A DNA stretch of 64,000 nt from the NCBI RefSeq assembly GCF_000003815.2, contig NC_049983.1, positions 658,524-722,523 on the forward strand, in the 5' to 3' direction. Positions 12,001-23,989 of this stretch are shown here, one piece after another. The translations under genes were made by a program, and so were the position numbers. This DNA comes from Branchiostoma floridae. Lineage: Eukaryota; Chordata; Leptocardii; Amphioxiformes; Branchiostomatidae. A model generated the notes under the pieces. The model was not told the DNA's origin and ran no database searches. It saw only the letters and a program-made list of their open reading frames with translations. The stretch's first letter is position 1; the number at the start of each line of letters is the position of its first letter.

Positions 12001-12854
12001 AAGAAAAGATACTATAATCTGAGATCTTAGCGCACCTTCCTACTACCACGGAGGTTAAAGACTTAAAAGAGGTCTTTCTTTAACCTCTTTGCTACTACAA
12101 CTACCACCACTACCACTACGTTTACTACTACTACTACTACTACTAGTGCTGCTACTTCTTCTTCTGCTGCTACATACAACTATATGTGCTAAGTACTACT
12201 ACGTACTACTTCCGAAGCTGCATTGTATTACTACTGTAGAAGGCTTACAGTCGCCTGCGCTGCAGCCGAACGATGATGATGAAGTACTTAATATTTTACG
12301 ATATAAAAAGAAGAAAAGAGATACAAACTACTACTGCCACCACCACTACTAATACTATTGTCGCTGCGGCTACTACTACTACATTCTGCTACTACGCATA
12401 TTTTACTATAGAAAATGACAGCAAGAGAAAAAGTATATACGCAGAGACGAAAGAATGACAATAACAAAAGGTGGGTTCACACGTTCGTATATACTAGTAT
12501 TCAAGTCCGTATGAGGTCCGTATGGACGTCTTAGCCCCTACCAGGCTCCTCGGGTCACTCGAAAAAATAGTTCAGAAATTGGACAAATATAGACACCTAA
12601 TATGCCATACCTTTAGATGGTCGCATGCGCAAACCATACTCCTCTGGCATGCTACGTGTCTAATAAATTTGTACCGTTCAATTTCTTCTTCTTTTTTTAG
12701 CAACATGTGGAGCCTGGTAGAGGCTAAAAAATCCACACGGACAACGGACGGACTAAAATATATACGCACGTGTGAACCAAACCCAAAGACCTAATAACAA
12801 ACTCACCGGTGGGTCTATGAGCGCAACTTCGCAGATAGCGTCCTTCGAAGCCAT
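9090..12854 (-). CDS. BRICHOS-domain type II membrane protein (5 exons, complete)
   Basis: Coding exons are 12854-12807, 11915-11742, 11334-11188, 10479-10360 and 9398-9090, all joined in phase 0 with GT/AG borders, giving 265 residues. The start is the only ATG of exon 1 (MASKDAICEVALIDPP). A short cytosolic N-terminus precedes one membrane helix at about residues 31-55 (WVITAVTVVLVTGIIVAGLL), then a linker. A BRICHOS domain at about 78-205 has its two conserved cysteines in RVCFVRAMDN and DLCTGYTVLRV. The Gly/aromatic-rich C-terminus is YTFRF. BRICHOS proteins (ITM2, chondromodulin, surfactant protein C families) are secretory-pathway proproteins in which the domain acts as an intramolecular chaperone for a released C-terminal peptide. 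The RVRRQYRDG stretch just after the domain is a plausible furin-type site (inference). I cannot assign a specific vertebrate orthologue. Confidence 0.85.
9712..9985. mobile_element. MITE with inverted CAAGTCCGTATGA motifs, copy 1
   Basis: CATATTCAATTCAAGTCCG on the left is matched in reverse by CGGATTTGAATATG on the right, with inner TTGCGTA/TACGCAA. It lies in the last intron of the BRICHOS gene and shares its AAGTCCGTATGAG core with the element at 12474-12781. Confidence 0.55.
10985..11105 (+). mobile_element. LINE/SINE 3' tail with (AAATC)n
   Basis: A hairpin (GCTATCACC...; TAGCCTCCGGCTA) is followed by GACTATACAGCCGAATAAATC and an (AAATC)n tail. This is the typical 3' end of a retroposed element in a BRICHOS gene intron. 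A comparable tail (AATAAAGC then (TTG)n) ends at 10227. Confidence 0.5.
12095..12400. repeat. Trinucleotide (CTA/CTG)n-rich region
   Basis: Interrupted runs of CTACTA, CTGCTA and GATGAT triplets lie in intron 1 of the BRICHOS gene. The Leu-rich and Thr-rich reading frames here are repeat artefacts. Confidence 0.7.
12474..12781. mobile_element. MITE with GGTTCACACGT termini
   Basis: GGGTTCACACGTTCGTATATA-like left end and TATATACGCACGTGTGAACC right end form about 20-bp inverted termini around 270 bp of non-coding DNA, immediately upstream of coding exon 1's splice donor side (intron 1). Confidence 0.65.
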
Positions 12855-12923
12855 GGCTAGATCTCTGATGTGTCGGTTGTACACAGGATACGTGTAGAAC
12901 TGAACGCCCCGCTCATTCACCGG

Positions 12924-12931
12924 CTTTTATA
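12924..12931 (-). promoter_or_regulatory. TATA box of the BRICHOS gene
   Basis: CTATAAAAG on the minus strand lies about 70 bp upstream of the ATG at 12854. An initiator-like TTCAGTTCT sits about 28 bp downstream (near 12897), giving a predicted short 5' UTR of about 40 nt. Confidence 0.65.
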
Positions 12932-14008
12932 GACCAGGTTCACCCTCTGACAGGATGTGGTCGTTTGGGGGAAACCCGCCACCTTCTTAGAAGCCTAAAC
13001 CCCCTCAGCAAATCTACGAAGTTTGCAGATTGGCTCAAGATCTGCTTGTGTGCGCAGAAACATGATATTTTTTGTCCCGTTGTTTCCTCATATAGTCTTT
13101 CTTGGATAGCTCCGTTTTAAAATGTTCACCACATAACTGAAAGAAGCCAACCAATGTAGGTCACAGCAAGGAACCAGCGCTGGCGAGTTCAAACACCTTT
13201 TCGTGTTATATTGCACGTACGCACGCGACGGCATGATTTTGTTTTTGTGTCAGTTGTTGCTCGATGGTAGACTATTTTTTTATAAGTGAGAAGCTAAGGT
13301 GTTCGTTCCTTGATAGTACACCTTTGCAAGTCAATATCTACATACTTCAAATTTCCATGTTGCCCACTTTTTAATACTGAGACATAGCTTTCACTGTTTG
13401 CCTTTTGTTGCTGTTCTATAAGATCGGGGTCAACGACCGCAGAAAATGAGGTTTGCTTTGATTAAAAGGCTTAATACATTATCAGCAGAGGACAGGATGT
13501 CCCAAATTACTTCCTCAATCACAATTTTTCGCCTCTGTTTGCAACTTCGAAGATTTGGCTCGGTTAAAGCTTCCAAGAAGGACTGGTCCGAGCTTAGGAC
13601 CTTGAGGGTCACGTGACTGTGCTACAGCGCAGAATGCGACCGGAAGAGTCAGACTCGCCAAGCAGAGGTTCGGCTCCAGATATTTTTCACGTGTCTTTAT
13701 GGGATTTTGTAGGGCTGTGCTGTTTTTTTTTCGTGGGTAGTCGACAATGGTTATAAATAGAAAACCCTAAAAACGTTTAAAATCACGTCAAAAACAGCCG
13801 GAGGCGAAGCTCTGCTAGTAGATAATCGGAAGACCAGTCATGATGACAATGTTTCGGTAGTTTGCACGGCTTGGCCCAAACTCTGACAAGCTTCGTAATT
13901 GTTGTATTGTCGGGAAACCTACCGAAACGTTATTTTATTACTAACTGACTATTGAGCTCGTCCAACTTTACCGCGAAGAAGTCTTTTTTGGCACATGTGG
14001 TAACAGCG
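12932..14008. other. Gene-free stretch
   Basis: No open frame with family resemblance or paired splice signals was seen on either strand. The part next to 12931 is presumably the BRICHOS gene's upstream regulatory region. Confidence 0.4.
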
Positions 14009-14197
14009 AGTTTAACCTAATCTCCAAGCAGATCCTACGGTAGCATAAATTAGTATCAAAAGCAGGCAGAGGAGTGAAGCCGGCTTAGGAGTGTGTTTCG
14101 CTACCGGCAAATGTACACCTCTTGGCTGCCTACACTCCTTGGCCAGTTTGGTACTATCTTATGCCATTGTAGGATCTGCTTGGAGATTAAGTTTAAC
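14009..14197. mobile_element. MITE with ~45-bp inverted termini
   Basis: Left arm AACCTAATCTCCAAGCAGAT (continuing CCTACGG..GCATAA) is repeated in reverse at 14146-14195 with few mismatches. The element is about 190 bp and has no coding capacity. Confidence 0.75.
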
Positions 14198-14572
14198 CAC
14201 ATTGCGTGGTTCTCCGATATATAGCCTGAAACCCCGCAAAAATGTGTAGCACCATGATTTACTCAATTACAATGCGCAATAAAGGTATATATATATATAT
14301 ATATAATATATTTTAACGGTGGGAAAGGTCTTCTTCCTAAGATCATTGTCTCTGCTGACTTCTGCCCCAGAAGATTGGTAATGAAACATATACAGAGGCA
14401 TGTCAACATTACCCGGAAGTAAGGTTGTTGTGTGTTGTTTGTACTTTAGGCCGTTGACCCCCGCGGACGAGACCATAGTGGACCATGGGGGTGGGTTACT
14501 TTTTTCGCCCACACAATGTGGATCAATATTTATCACCTTATAAGAAATAATCAAGGCGATTATATTTTCAGC

Positions 14573-14574
14573 TG

Positions 14575-14609
<35 letters not shown>

Positions 14610-14826
14610 GTCTCTCTCTGCTCTCTCTGTCTCCCTTCCTCTCTCTGTCTCTCGAGTCCCCCTATCTCTCTCTCTGTCTCCCTGTCTCTCTCTGTATCTC
14701 TCTCTCTCTCTCTCTCTCTGTGTCTCCCTCTGTCTCCCTCTCTATGTCTCTCTCTCTCTCTCTCTGTCTCCCTCTCTCTGTCTCTCTCTCTTTCTCTCTC
14801 TCTATGTATCTCTCTCTTTCTCTGTA
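14573..14826. repeat. (CT)n microsatellite
   Basis: About 250 bp of CT dinucleotides with scattered TGTCTC and TCCC interruptions. Reading frames through it are Ser/Leu or Arg/Glu low-complexity artefacts. Confidence 0.95.
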
Positions 14827-15490
14827 TGCAATTTATAGCATGAAGTGGCTTCACTTTTCTTTCAAATTCATTTCAATCTTTACAACAGTTACTGGATTAA
14901 AAAACAACAACAGAGATTTACTCCCGGGGGCTTCGAGTGACATCCATCACTCTTCTTCAGTGTCGTCACTACCTTATACGATAATGGTGCGCACTTCATT
15001 GACAAGAAAAGTAATGGATACCACGTAAAACGTCATGTTGTAAATCTACGGGTTTTTTTGCATAAACCTAGTTGTAGAGACTGAATTGTATTTAATTTTG
15101 TTTACCTAGACGTCTAACTTTCATAAACGGAGCTTTCATTTACTTTACTTTACTATTGGAGAGTTTACATCTCGAACTGATACTTAATTTCGCCAGGAGT
15201 GGATCATCTTCGGTCCTCAAAATCGATATCTGCAACTCGTTCCCTGAATGGAGTACCTCAAATTTTCACTAGGCGACGCTTCTGTACCACACAGGAGCCG
15301 GATATAGCAGGTACACCAGGTTCCAATCGTGCGTGTATGTAGAAACGGGATAAAGATTAACCCGGGAGCGGGTAACAAATAGACGCCGTGACCTACATGT
15401 ACCCGTCAGGAACACCGAGGAGTATCCCCCGTAACCGGCAATCCACCGGGGCAATTGTGGTTTCAGAGCCCGGCCGGGGCTGAGACATCC

Positions 15491-15846
15491 CTGAAGCCCC
15501 GTTTACAAATCAATAATTTAGCTCGGCCGACTTGTCAGCGAGTTCGAAATGGGCAGTTTCGACCGGAGTATGACCGGCGTTTGGGCGATTACGCGGGCTT
15601 CGGGCGACTTTTAACAGCTCGTCCGTTGGGATTTAAACTCCCGCGTGATGTCAGTTGTGCACCAAAAAAGCAGAAAAAACAATGACTTGAACTTTCCGGA
15701 GGGAAACACCGAGCCCCGTCCAATTTGTGACGGTGCAGATTATTTGATAAAAAGTAAAGCCGATGCTCGGGCGATGTTGATTTTCGGCGAGCTCTGACCG
15801 ATCTACAAATTCGGCCGGCGTCCGCATGAATTGTAAACGGGGCTTG
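15491..15846. mobile_element. MITE with AGCCCCGTTTACA termini
   Basis: AAGCCCCGTTTACAA at the left is matched by TTGTAAACGGGGCTT-type sequence at the right, about 355 bp apart. TGA lies directly outside both ends, compatible with a 3-bp target duplication as in PIF/Harbinger elements. A poly-A stretch follows at about 15860. Confidence 0.7.
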
Positions 15847-15879
15847 ACCGCGGCACCGATGCAAAAAAAAAAAAAAAAT

Positions 15880-17360
15880 GGGACCGAAGACTATCTCGGG
15901 TATCTCAAGCTTGTATATACAATATAGTCAGTCCTACACGGTACACCACTCTTTCTGTAGCTGGTAAACGACTTCATTTTTCAGTGTGTGTGACAGAGAA
16001 CGTACGAGTGATGTTGGAAAACAGGATAACTTCAAACCAGCAGATGTATCCATAACCTGGCCCTCAGTCTATTGTGGTTGTTTTGATACAGAAGTATATC
16101 AGAGGGAGATTTAACGGGTGTATACAGTGTCGTTTTAGGAGCACAACATACTGTCGCAGTGTGTAAGCAGACCCAGTCCTGATTGATGGAGGAAAAACTG
16201 CCTTCCAATCATTGACATTATACGGATTCCTTTTACAACTAAAATTCCGAACATACGACATGTAAGATGAAAGGTCCTTCTCTGTCTGTATCCATCCACG
16301 TTGTGGTACATGTCTTTTGTATGTCTTTGTAATGTTTATTGAAATGAAATAAAAAAGTTGAAATAAAAAATTTAAAAAAAATACGGATTGGGTCAGGGTG
16401 ACCAAACTCTCCTTACCTGACAAATTGCTCTCCCTATAGCCAGCGTAGACAGTCTAGTAGAACGTAGGCCTGAGCTGAGATGGAAGAACTTCATTGCACG
16501 ACCTTTGTATATGGTACAATGTATGTCAACGGCAGTCACTATATAACACAAGTACCATATATATAGGTATAGAACCAAGCCTAACATCCTAATTAACATA
16601 ACAATAGATGAGCCCACATATTGTCAGCAAAAATTTTCCCTAGAACTGAACACCACGCACAATTCCGTTTTTACACAAACAACCGACCGGTCTCTTCTTG
16701 AACCATTAAACCGGTCCCTAGCCCTGGTGCATCTGCTATCAAGCACCTGCTTTGTACAGAGGTGCCGCCTAGTGAGCATTGGCGGTACTTACTCGCAAAC
16801 ACCGATTTTGAGGACCGGAGATTAATACCATCTGGCGAAATAAAATATTATTGCAAGATGTCAAAGTTCGGAAAGGAGATTTAAGGTCCATTAATGTAAT
16901 GTAGAAATCCATGTAAACAATCTTAAATGCAATTCAGTCCGTACAGATGACGTCAGTGAAGCGAATCATACACCTAAAACATTTATGGCGAGTTTCTTTC
17001 TTTTTGTGTAAGAACAATGTTTAAACTTAACAACTAGAAATCTTGTTCTTTTTAAACAGAAGCATTCGATAAAACAACCATATCCTTTTTGCATCCGCAC
17101 GAAAACATATAAAATGGAGGAATAACACAACAGATATCTGACAAAAACCAAACAATATCATATTATGACCTTATAGGCAAAGTATGACATGATGTATTAC
17201 ATTTGTAATGTGGCTCGATTTAAACAAATCACAGCATCTTATATCTTATTTAGACAGCAATCACAGGTTCAAATACATGGCTTGAAAATGTTTCGGCAAA
17301 AATCTTTTTCTTGATTTCATAAATCTTTTTCTTGAACCGCAAGTAATTGAGTTGCCTAAG
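15880..17360. other. Gene-free stretch
   Basis: No coding signal was recognised. Positions 16325-16382 look like a retroposon tail (ATGAAATAAAAAAG followed by A-rich sequence). The rest is AT-rich unique DNA. Confidence 0.4.
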
Positions 17361-17622
17361 GCCCCATTTCCGCCAGACGGCGATCACGATGCGCTCTCAT
17401 TGCTACCTAAATAGGATATGTGTAACCTCTGATTTCCTACTGGGTGCATCATACAGTGCATACAGCATGTAAAGGTGATAGCGAGACCGAGAGAACTACA
17501 AAACACACAAAACATTTTTTTAAAATCGTTTCTTTTCTATACAATTCGTTGAGCGATCTGTCACATTCTATGTCACAGAGAGAGCGCGGCGAGAGCGCCG
17601 TCCTAGTGGAAAGGGGGTATAA
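17361..17622. mobile_element. MITE family 2, copy 1
   Basis: GGCCCCATTTCCGCCAGACG at the left pairs imperfectly with CGTCCTAGTGGAAAGGGGG at the right. The interior motifs AGGATATGTGTAACC and CAATTCGTTGAGCGATCTGT are shared almost word for word with 30291-30530. Confidence 0.75.
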
Positions 17623-17773
17623 CGCCTTTTTCATTTATAGCATGTGTAAGATCCAAAGCTTTCAAATGCGTAAAATATCTTCTATTCGCACACCAAGACA
17701 CGCTGCATCCAGCACAGTCAACCAAAGAAGTTAGGTATTCAACATGTCTTGAACAACTGATTATTAGTACTTC

Positions 17774-20700
17774 TCAGATAAAAGGATGCTCCAGGACTCC
17801 AAGGTCAGCGTTGTCGTCCGCTGGGTCGTTGATGCGTCTGATCGTTTCTTCCTGCTGTCGGCGACGTCTGATCGCTTGTTCCTCCTCTCGGCGTCGGGCT
17901 TCCCGTTCAGCCTGAAAAAAACACCTAATAAACACCCAATAACGTGGCAATAAAATTGTTGCCATGGCGACGGTTTCATTGTTTTTAAGTATTAATTGTT
18001 GTCTGAAGCATCTCTGAAGCTATCTACAGTCGAAATATTATGGAGATCCGTCAACCCGTTCCCGAGGTATTCCTGTCTAAAGGGATGATGCAACTAAAAT
18101 TCCTGGTATGTCTGGAAAAAATTCATGAAAAAAACGGACGCAAGGCTAGCCCCTGAGGCGTCGCCAAAAACACAGCTTCAACATATAAGCATAATTTCTA
18201 GTGTTTGCAACGATTTTCAAAACAAAAACTCTATGGCATTAGCAACTCATCACACCCTATCATAATGATAATGGTAGGTAACAGTAAATAGGGAAAACGA
18301 AAAGAGGAGGAAAAAAGGAGATGTCACACAGATGTATTTACCTCAACCCTCCTTCTGATTTCCTCTCTCTCCTAAATTGGAAAAACAACAAGAGTTCTGG
18401 ATAAACTTTTGACATAAACGCTCATAGAACACATCATACTAGTATTGTTATGGTTGTGACAGCGAGTATCAATCCTTCGTATTTTAATTTCAGAGGATCA
18501 AAGTAACGAATTCTAGACTGTACCCTTTGCCGTCTCAGTCGCTCCTCTTCTTCCTGAAATGGAGATACGGATACAGTTGAATTCTTCAAGAGTGATTTCA
18601 CCAATATATAGTCTCTATCAACTGTTGAGAAATGAAACAAGAGCGCAACGTACAAAACAGAGGATAGCACATACAATATAGGATCGATGATCTGTCTTAA
18701 ACCTTCGTAGTGGCAATCTATTGTGTGGAGAATAGAGGAAGACTAGCAAGATTGTCAGCAATACTGAACAGTACAGACCTGTTGTCGCCTTGCCGGTCTC
18801 TCCTCCTCCAGTTGTCTGAACCGTGCGCTCCGGCTGCTGAGGGCATTTCTCAAGTGATCTGCCTGGTCTGAACTCATATTTAGGGTCCTCAACTGACCGG
18901 AGCTGAGGACAACATGACATGTACCGCCCAAAAAACTGATTTCTTCAATTTTGGATACAGGAATCACGTCAATTATATCATTTCGGGCGTAGATCAAGTA
19001 ATTATTCGCAACAAAAAGCCTGAAATTTTCTTCGTTGACGATTGCGTAGACTTCATCCGAGAAGAGAAGTTTTTCCTGTAGCTTCAGAGCAGCCAATTCG
19101 TAAATAGACAAAGAGGTGTTCACTTGCCAGCCTTCTGACTGAGCAATGTGTTTTAGTGGTTCAAGAATTCGTTTCTGAAATTCGGTTGATCCGAAAGAGG
19201 TCAACATACGAGAAGAAGACACCCATATCTGAATAATTTCACAAATGCTAAGCCCAGACATCATGGCAAACAAGATGGCACCAATCATAATGGAAACTTC
19301 AAAGCGTTTGGTAGGAACATTAGTAGCTATGTCTTCAATAGTTATATAGGGCGGTGGACTACTAAACACAGAGTATGGGTTGCATGTATCCAATACCAGA
19401 TCCATATATTCTGCTTTTTTATATACACTGAGTGCACTAAAGTCTGTCAGAAAGCCGACCAAAACGTGAGACTCAGTGGCGAAATTAAAGTATTTTGGAT
19501 CTGATTCGTATGCCGTCGATATGAGAGAAACTAGTCCGGACTTTTCCATGCCACGGAGGTAATGCTTTTCCACGCCAATCGCCCCTAAGATGGACATAAG
19601 TTTTTTCGATGGCATGGCGCTGAAGTTGATTGGATGTCGCACGGAATAACTAGGATGGGAGTAAGTTAGTGGCCTCATGACCACGAGTTGGTTGATGTTT
19701 GGGTCGTGAGCCGCGTGCTTCTTAAACTGGAAGATCATGCGTTTGCATCTGTCACTGCCACAGCCAACATCGATGGTTTCGAGACGTATGGCGGTGCCGT
19801 GGTGAACCTGAACAACGGAAGGAATCATTGAGTAGTCCTTGTCAGACTGTCTCTATTGACTATCATAGTCAAGGAAAGCTAAGCGTTTGCGTTTAGGCGT
19901 GGGCTGGCTAACCCTAATGATGTCACGGAGTGAAGGGTACAATTACTTGCCCACTTATATGAGCTTGAACTTGAATTTCTTTTTAATCATACGGCGGCTA
20001 TTTCTCACCGTGTCAAGAGTTAGAAAAAATCAGGGGCCGGCCAAGCCCACATTTAGCCCGATAGCAACGGGGAATCTCGGGGCCACGGGGTCAAGCAGGT
20101 GTTACGTCCGAATTTTTAAAACAAAAAAAAGCCCGTGAACTATCGGACAGCGTTCCTTTTTTCTAAGCATTACGAGGATGGAATCTTCAAACAGCTACGG
20201 GGTAGTCGAGTATATTCAGCATGGCATCATACGCTTCTTAAACAAACATTCAATTTTCTTGGTTTGGAAAATGACGACAAGACAATTATCTCGTCTCAAT
20301 TCAGCCCAATGAGGATCTAGCTATATCTACAATATTTACTGGTTCATTGTGTCTTCGCTTGGAAATTATCCGGATTCATTTCGGCAAGATAATAAATAAC
20401 AGACACAGAGTGCTTACTACTGTAAATGCAGAAACTTTCTCGGTAGTTTAATGTTCGCGGTTTTCACAGCGGCCGCTTCACCGCAAATTTAAAACCACCG
20501 CGAACATTTTTCCATGGCAGTAAGAGACTACAGTGCATGGTGCTACAGCGAACTTAAAACCACCGCGAAATTAAATCCCCTTGAAATTAAATGCATGCCC
20601 TACCTGAACGTACTGTTTCGACAGGTTCTCTGGTCGTGAGTCCACAATCTCCTGTTCGCTGAGAACAAACGGCCCGTTCTTCACATTGTACTGGTAGCGT

Positions 20701-21095
20701 TGACGTTGCTTGACCAACAGGGGATCCTCTCGTAGCATTTGTGTGACCCACAGATGACCTTGTAAGACCAACTCCAGCACCAGGACGATGAAGATAGTGA
20801 AACATGCGGATGACTGTAGGAAAGTAAAATGTATTTTTCTTTACTTGACTTGACAGTCGTGTTTGTCGTGTTATATAATCAGCTGCTTTTCTAGTAGACG
20901 TTTTCCAAAAGACCTGGTTTCTAAATGCGGTAACATAAAATTAACATGTGGAGAACTCATACTTCCATTAAGTTTTTTTTTCAATCACATGCATAGCATT
21001 TCTGTTATGCAACAGAAATGAATAAGAAAATATGAACACTTCCAATCTCTTCTGGTAGGTACCGCATTTCAAAGCATGTCCGAAAACACAGATAG

Positions 21096-21136
<41 letters not shown>

Positions 21137-22503
21137 TACACACACACACACACACACACACATACACACACACACATACACACTGTCACATACACACACA
21201 CACACACATACACATACACATACACACACACGCACACATACACACACGCACACACACGCACGCACGCGCGCGCGCATCGTTATTGTCACCCTTCACCACA
21301 GCAGGGATGGTTTTGTCTCCACTTTTGCTTAAAATGACTTCTACTAATCACATTTAAGCCCCAAAATGAATCTTTAAAAGTCCCCATGCAAGAATGGACT
21401 TTTCCTGTGCACCCCATGTCACCCAATGTAGAATGGTAAAATATACCAATCCAAAAACGCTTCCGCCAAAAAACTGGAATTTTGAATCATCACCCGACCA
21501 AAAATGAATTTGAAAAAAAAACCATCCCCCTCCGTACAAACATGGACTCTTCCTGTGATGTCCCCATGTAAATTGGAGCACTCCAAAAGTATTTCCGCTA
21601 AAATAGGAACTTGACATAATCACCAAAGTCAGAAAATGAATTTTGAACAATGCCTGTGCCGAATTCCAGGTCATTTGGCTGTAAAACCAGGGTACAGGAG
21701 CGAAAAATGTACTTTTTTTATTACAAAAATGCAAAATTAAGCATTTTGTTGTACTGCATGTCAAAAGTGTTATTGATTCTGTATTGTCATATGATCAAAG
21801 CTATCCTGTAACGCGATGCTTTGCCGTACGCGCCTAGCAACGGGACAGAATACCCTAGCAACCGACCGCAGTGTAATGTTCCAGTTTTTGTCACAGCCTA
21901 CTAACACACCAAATAGAAAACCAATTCATCAAGCCGTTCTTTAGTTATTTTTTAAATACTGACACATGTGCAAACGGATAAACGCTGTCCTGAATAAAAC
22001 CTTATTGAGAACTACAGGTGCACTCTCACTGGACTTGCGTCAAGCTTGCGTCACTGCGGGGTTCGTTTGCTGCGCCACCGTTTTGTTATTTTCTCCGATT
22101 TTTTTATAATTCAGATATTGTGTAATACGTAAAAGTATGACCTGCAAGACGAAAAAATACACAAAAAGTAAGAAACTTCGATCTCTATGTCTGAAATTCG
22201 TTGAGTATCTTTCGAACCCGCAGTGACGCAAGCGTGACGCAAGTGCAGTGAGATGCAACCTTTACGGTAGCCTGGACATATATAGCTTTGGTCCGCTACC
22301 GAAGGTTGCTAACTGAGGTAGCGAGGTAGCGACCATTGGAAGCGGACCAAAGCAAAGCTTGACTCTAGGCTACAACTACGAAGTCCATGAATGATATTGT
22401 AGTAGCATACAATGATGCGGGCCAAGCATGTCCTTATCCTGTCTTTTCTACTCCATAGGATCGGTTCTGCAAAAATGGTGTCCCAGCCGCTTCGCTTCGC
22501 CAT
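17774..22503 (-). CDS. Array unit A: membrane protein with SAP-like and PH/GRAM-like regions and coiled coil, no RING
   Basis: Exons are 22503-22411, 20813-20604, 19807-18779, 18553-18524, 18371-18342 and 17911-17774 (TGA). All junctions are phase 0, giving about 509 residues. Residues 1-31 ([15 protein letters not shown]...) are the family's hallmark start. A first membrane segment lies at about 34-55 ([14 protein letters not shown]). A SAP-like helix pair is at about 168-202 ([12 protein letters not shown] ... [10 protein letters not shown]). A second membrane region is at about 271-297 ([16 protein letters not shown]). A PH/GRAM-like beta-rich region is at about 346-426 ([20 protein letters not shown] ... 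[11 protein letters not shown]), followed by an Arg/Glu coiled coil to the end. Two 10-codon exons ([10 protein letters not shown] and [10 protein letters not shown]) extend the coil. Unit B continues into a RING finger after the equivalent coil; this copy instead stops with [12 protein letters not shown]. No RING exon is visible downstream. Function is unknown; by analogy with unit B it may be a RING-less partner or antagonist (inference). Confidence 0.7.
20418..20595. mobile_element. CG-rich MITE family 1, copy abutting a unit A exon
   Basis: Starts TACTGTAAATGCAGAAAC and ends CCCCTTGAAATTAAATGCAT. Its right end stops about 8 bp from the splice donor of the exon 20813-20604, so the intron begins almost inside the element. 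Confidence 0.75.
21096..21275. repeat. (CA)n microsatellite
   Basis: About 180 bp of CA repeats grading into CG-rich GCACGCGCGCGC at the end, in a unit A intron. All frames through it are low-complexity. Confidence 0.95.
21358..21765. repeat. Degenerate ~135-bp tandem repeat (2-3 copies)
   Basis: Units begin AAAATGAAT at about 21363, 21501 and 21635 and share the order CATGGACTCTTCCTGTG, ATGTCCCCATGT, then CCAAAA.GCTTCCGCCAAAA. The 136-codon minus-strand frame here is a product of the repeat. Confidence 0.55.
22021..22257. mobile_element. MITE with TCTCACTG / 35-bp inverted termini
   Basis: GGACTTGCGTCAAGCTTGCG plus TCACTGCGGGGTTCG at the left is mirrored by CGAACCCGCAGTGACGCAAG plus CGTGACGCAAGTGCAGTGAG at the right. 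It is about 235 bp, in unit A intron 1. Confidence 0.8.
22267..22375. mobile_element. Small hairpin element
   Basis: TAGCCT...AGCTTTGGTCCGCT at the left is reversed as AGCGGACCAAAGC...AGGCTA at the right, about 108 bp, next to coding exon 1 of unit A. Confidence 0.6.
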
Positions 22504-23882
22504 TGTCACCATGCACGACAGCAGTAACGTTTCTGTCAGTAAGGTGAAAAAGAAGTAAACATTTGCAGCGTGCGAAAATGTCTTACCGATTCTAGACCAC
22601 ACAAATATCCTTAAAGTTAATTATTCACGTTGTCTAGTACGAACAAGAATAAACATAATTTATATGAGTAATGACTGATCTCCTACAGACGCATTAAATA
22701 TTATACGTAGCATGCCTTTAATTTTTTACGGCGTCATAACCATCATGAAATGGGGCCTTCTGATTGGCCCACGTCCCCTGGCTATATGATAATAGCCTAT
22801 ATTATACCGATCCATCTACAGCTTTTCAGTTATCGATGCACACAATATCAATTCGTGCAATTAAAAAAACATATAGATCGTAATACTGTTAATTGAATGT
22901 CTCCGCGCCTGACGTGTCACTAATAGAGGAAAAATATTTTCTATTGAGCGTTCGAAAATGTCCGGTGTCACAGCGACCCCCCCTACGCCCTCTTTGACAC
23001 CGGAATGCACAAAGATCCAAGATATTGAAAACAAAAAGCGTTGTCTTTTAGACTCACAAAAACAAAGACAAACGTTGTTCATTATGTAACACATACATAG
23101 CCTAGTATGTAACAAAATATATAACACATATAACAATTTGTATAAGGAGTTTTTGTACTCGCTAACTAGTAATATGGTCGCCTTACACATAGTCTCCCTC
23201 GCGAAAAGATGACGACACATAACCGTATGTTCAGTTACAAAGGTCGGTCAATTTATCAAGCTACAAAGAGCCCGGGCACATAATGCAGGTTTTGTTTTTT
23301 GGCCAATGTTGCAGGCCGCGTTGGGACAACTTCGGTATTTTTGCTCTATATTTGACAATTTTAGACTTTTCTGACATTTGGCAATTCGAACTCAATCTGC
23401 GAAAAGCGGCGTGCGTGGAAAAAAAAACAGGAGCAATAAAGTAAGAAATTCTCATCGGAAAAAGTCGAAACCAAGGCTAAAGCCTTTAGGCTGACGTGAC
23501 TAACATCACGTCTCATGTTTTTGTCGTATTGACCGTCCAAAATGTAGTTATCATGACCACAAAATGTGGGAAGGTGTAAAACGGTTATTCTGCAAACGTC
23601 TTATGTTTCTACGTTTTATTACAGGAAGATTCGCTGCTTACAAATCTCTCGTGTTAGCTAATGGACTTGATAAAGTATCTATAAGTATCCAAAGTATCCA
23701 AACCTGGTCTTCGTTTATAAATCGGTCCAAACGCAGCTACTACTTACAAGTGCACACCAACCCCATATGGTTCCACAGTTTTCTAATACCTACCTACCTA
23801 CCTAGTCCCTTGCCCTCCTGGTCGTTGGGGGGACAAGGTAGACATGAAGATGGAGAGTTGAGTCGTACTAAGATAAGCTTAC

Positions 23883-23955
23883 CTTTTTTCTGTCGTAGCC
23901 GAGTTGCCGTTTTTTGTTGTATACGTGCCTGAGGTACCTGTGCTAATTTTCTATA
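23883..23955 (-). promoter_or_regulatory. Unit A upstream exon and TATA-like core promoter
   Basis: The minus strand shows a TATA-like GGGTATAGAAAA (23948-23955) about 65 bp before a splice donor (GACAGAAAAAAG then GTAAGCTT; exon end 23883). The donor context GACAGA..AAG/GTAAGC recurs in units B-D at 37136, 42454 and 46867. It is read as a non-coding first exon spliced to the ATG exon at 22503. Confidence 0.5.
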
Positions 23956-23989
23956 CCCTGTTATTTGTTTAACTACTTTTATTATCTCA

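Noticed and set aside
14267..15028. Long Arg/Glu (minus) and Ser/Leu (plus) reading frames
   Set aside because: They are translations of the (CT)n microsatellite and nearby sequence, with no domain and no splice or start context.
15455..15864. Overlapping frames of 76 and 91 codons
   Set aside because: They lie entirely within the MITE at 15491-15846.
20968..21357. Cys/Val-rich and His/Thr-rich frames
   Set aside because: Translations of the (CA)n repeat.
21354..21764. 136-codon minus-strand frame
   Set aside because: It lies on a degenerate 135-bp tandem repeat; the protein only repeats the unit (FFFQIHF, LLKIHF).
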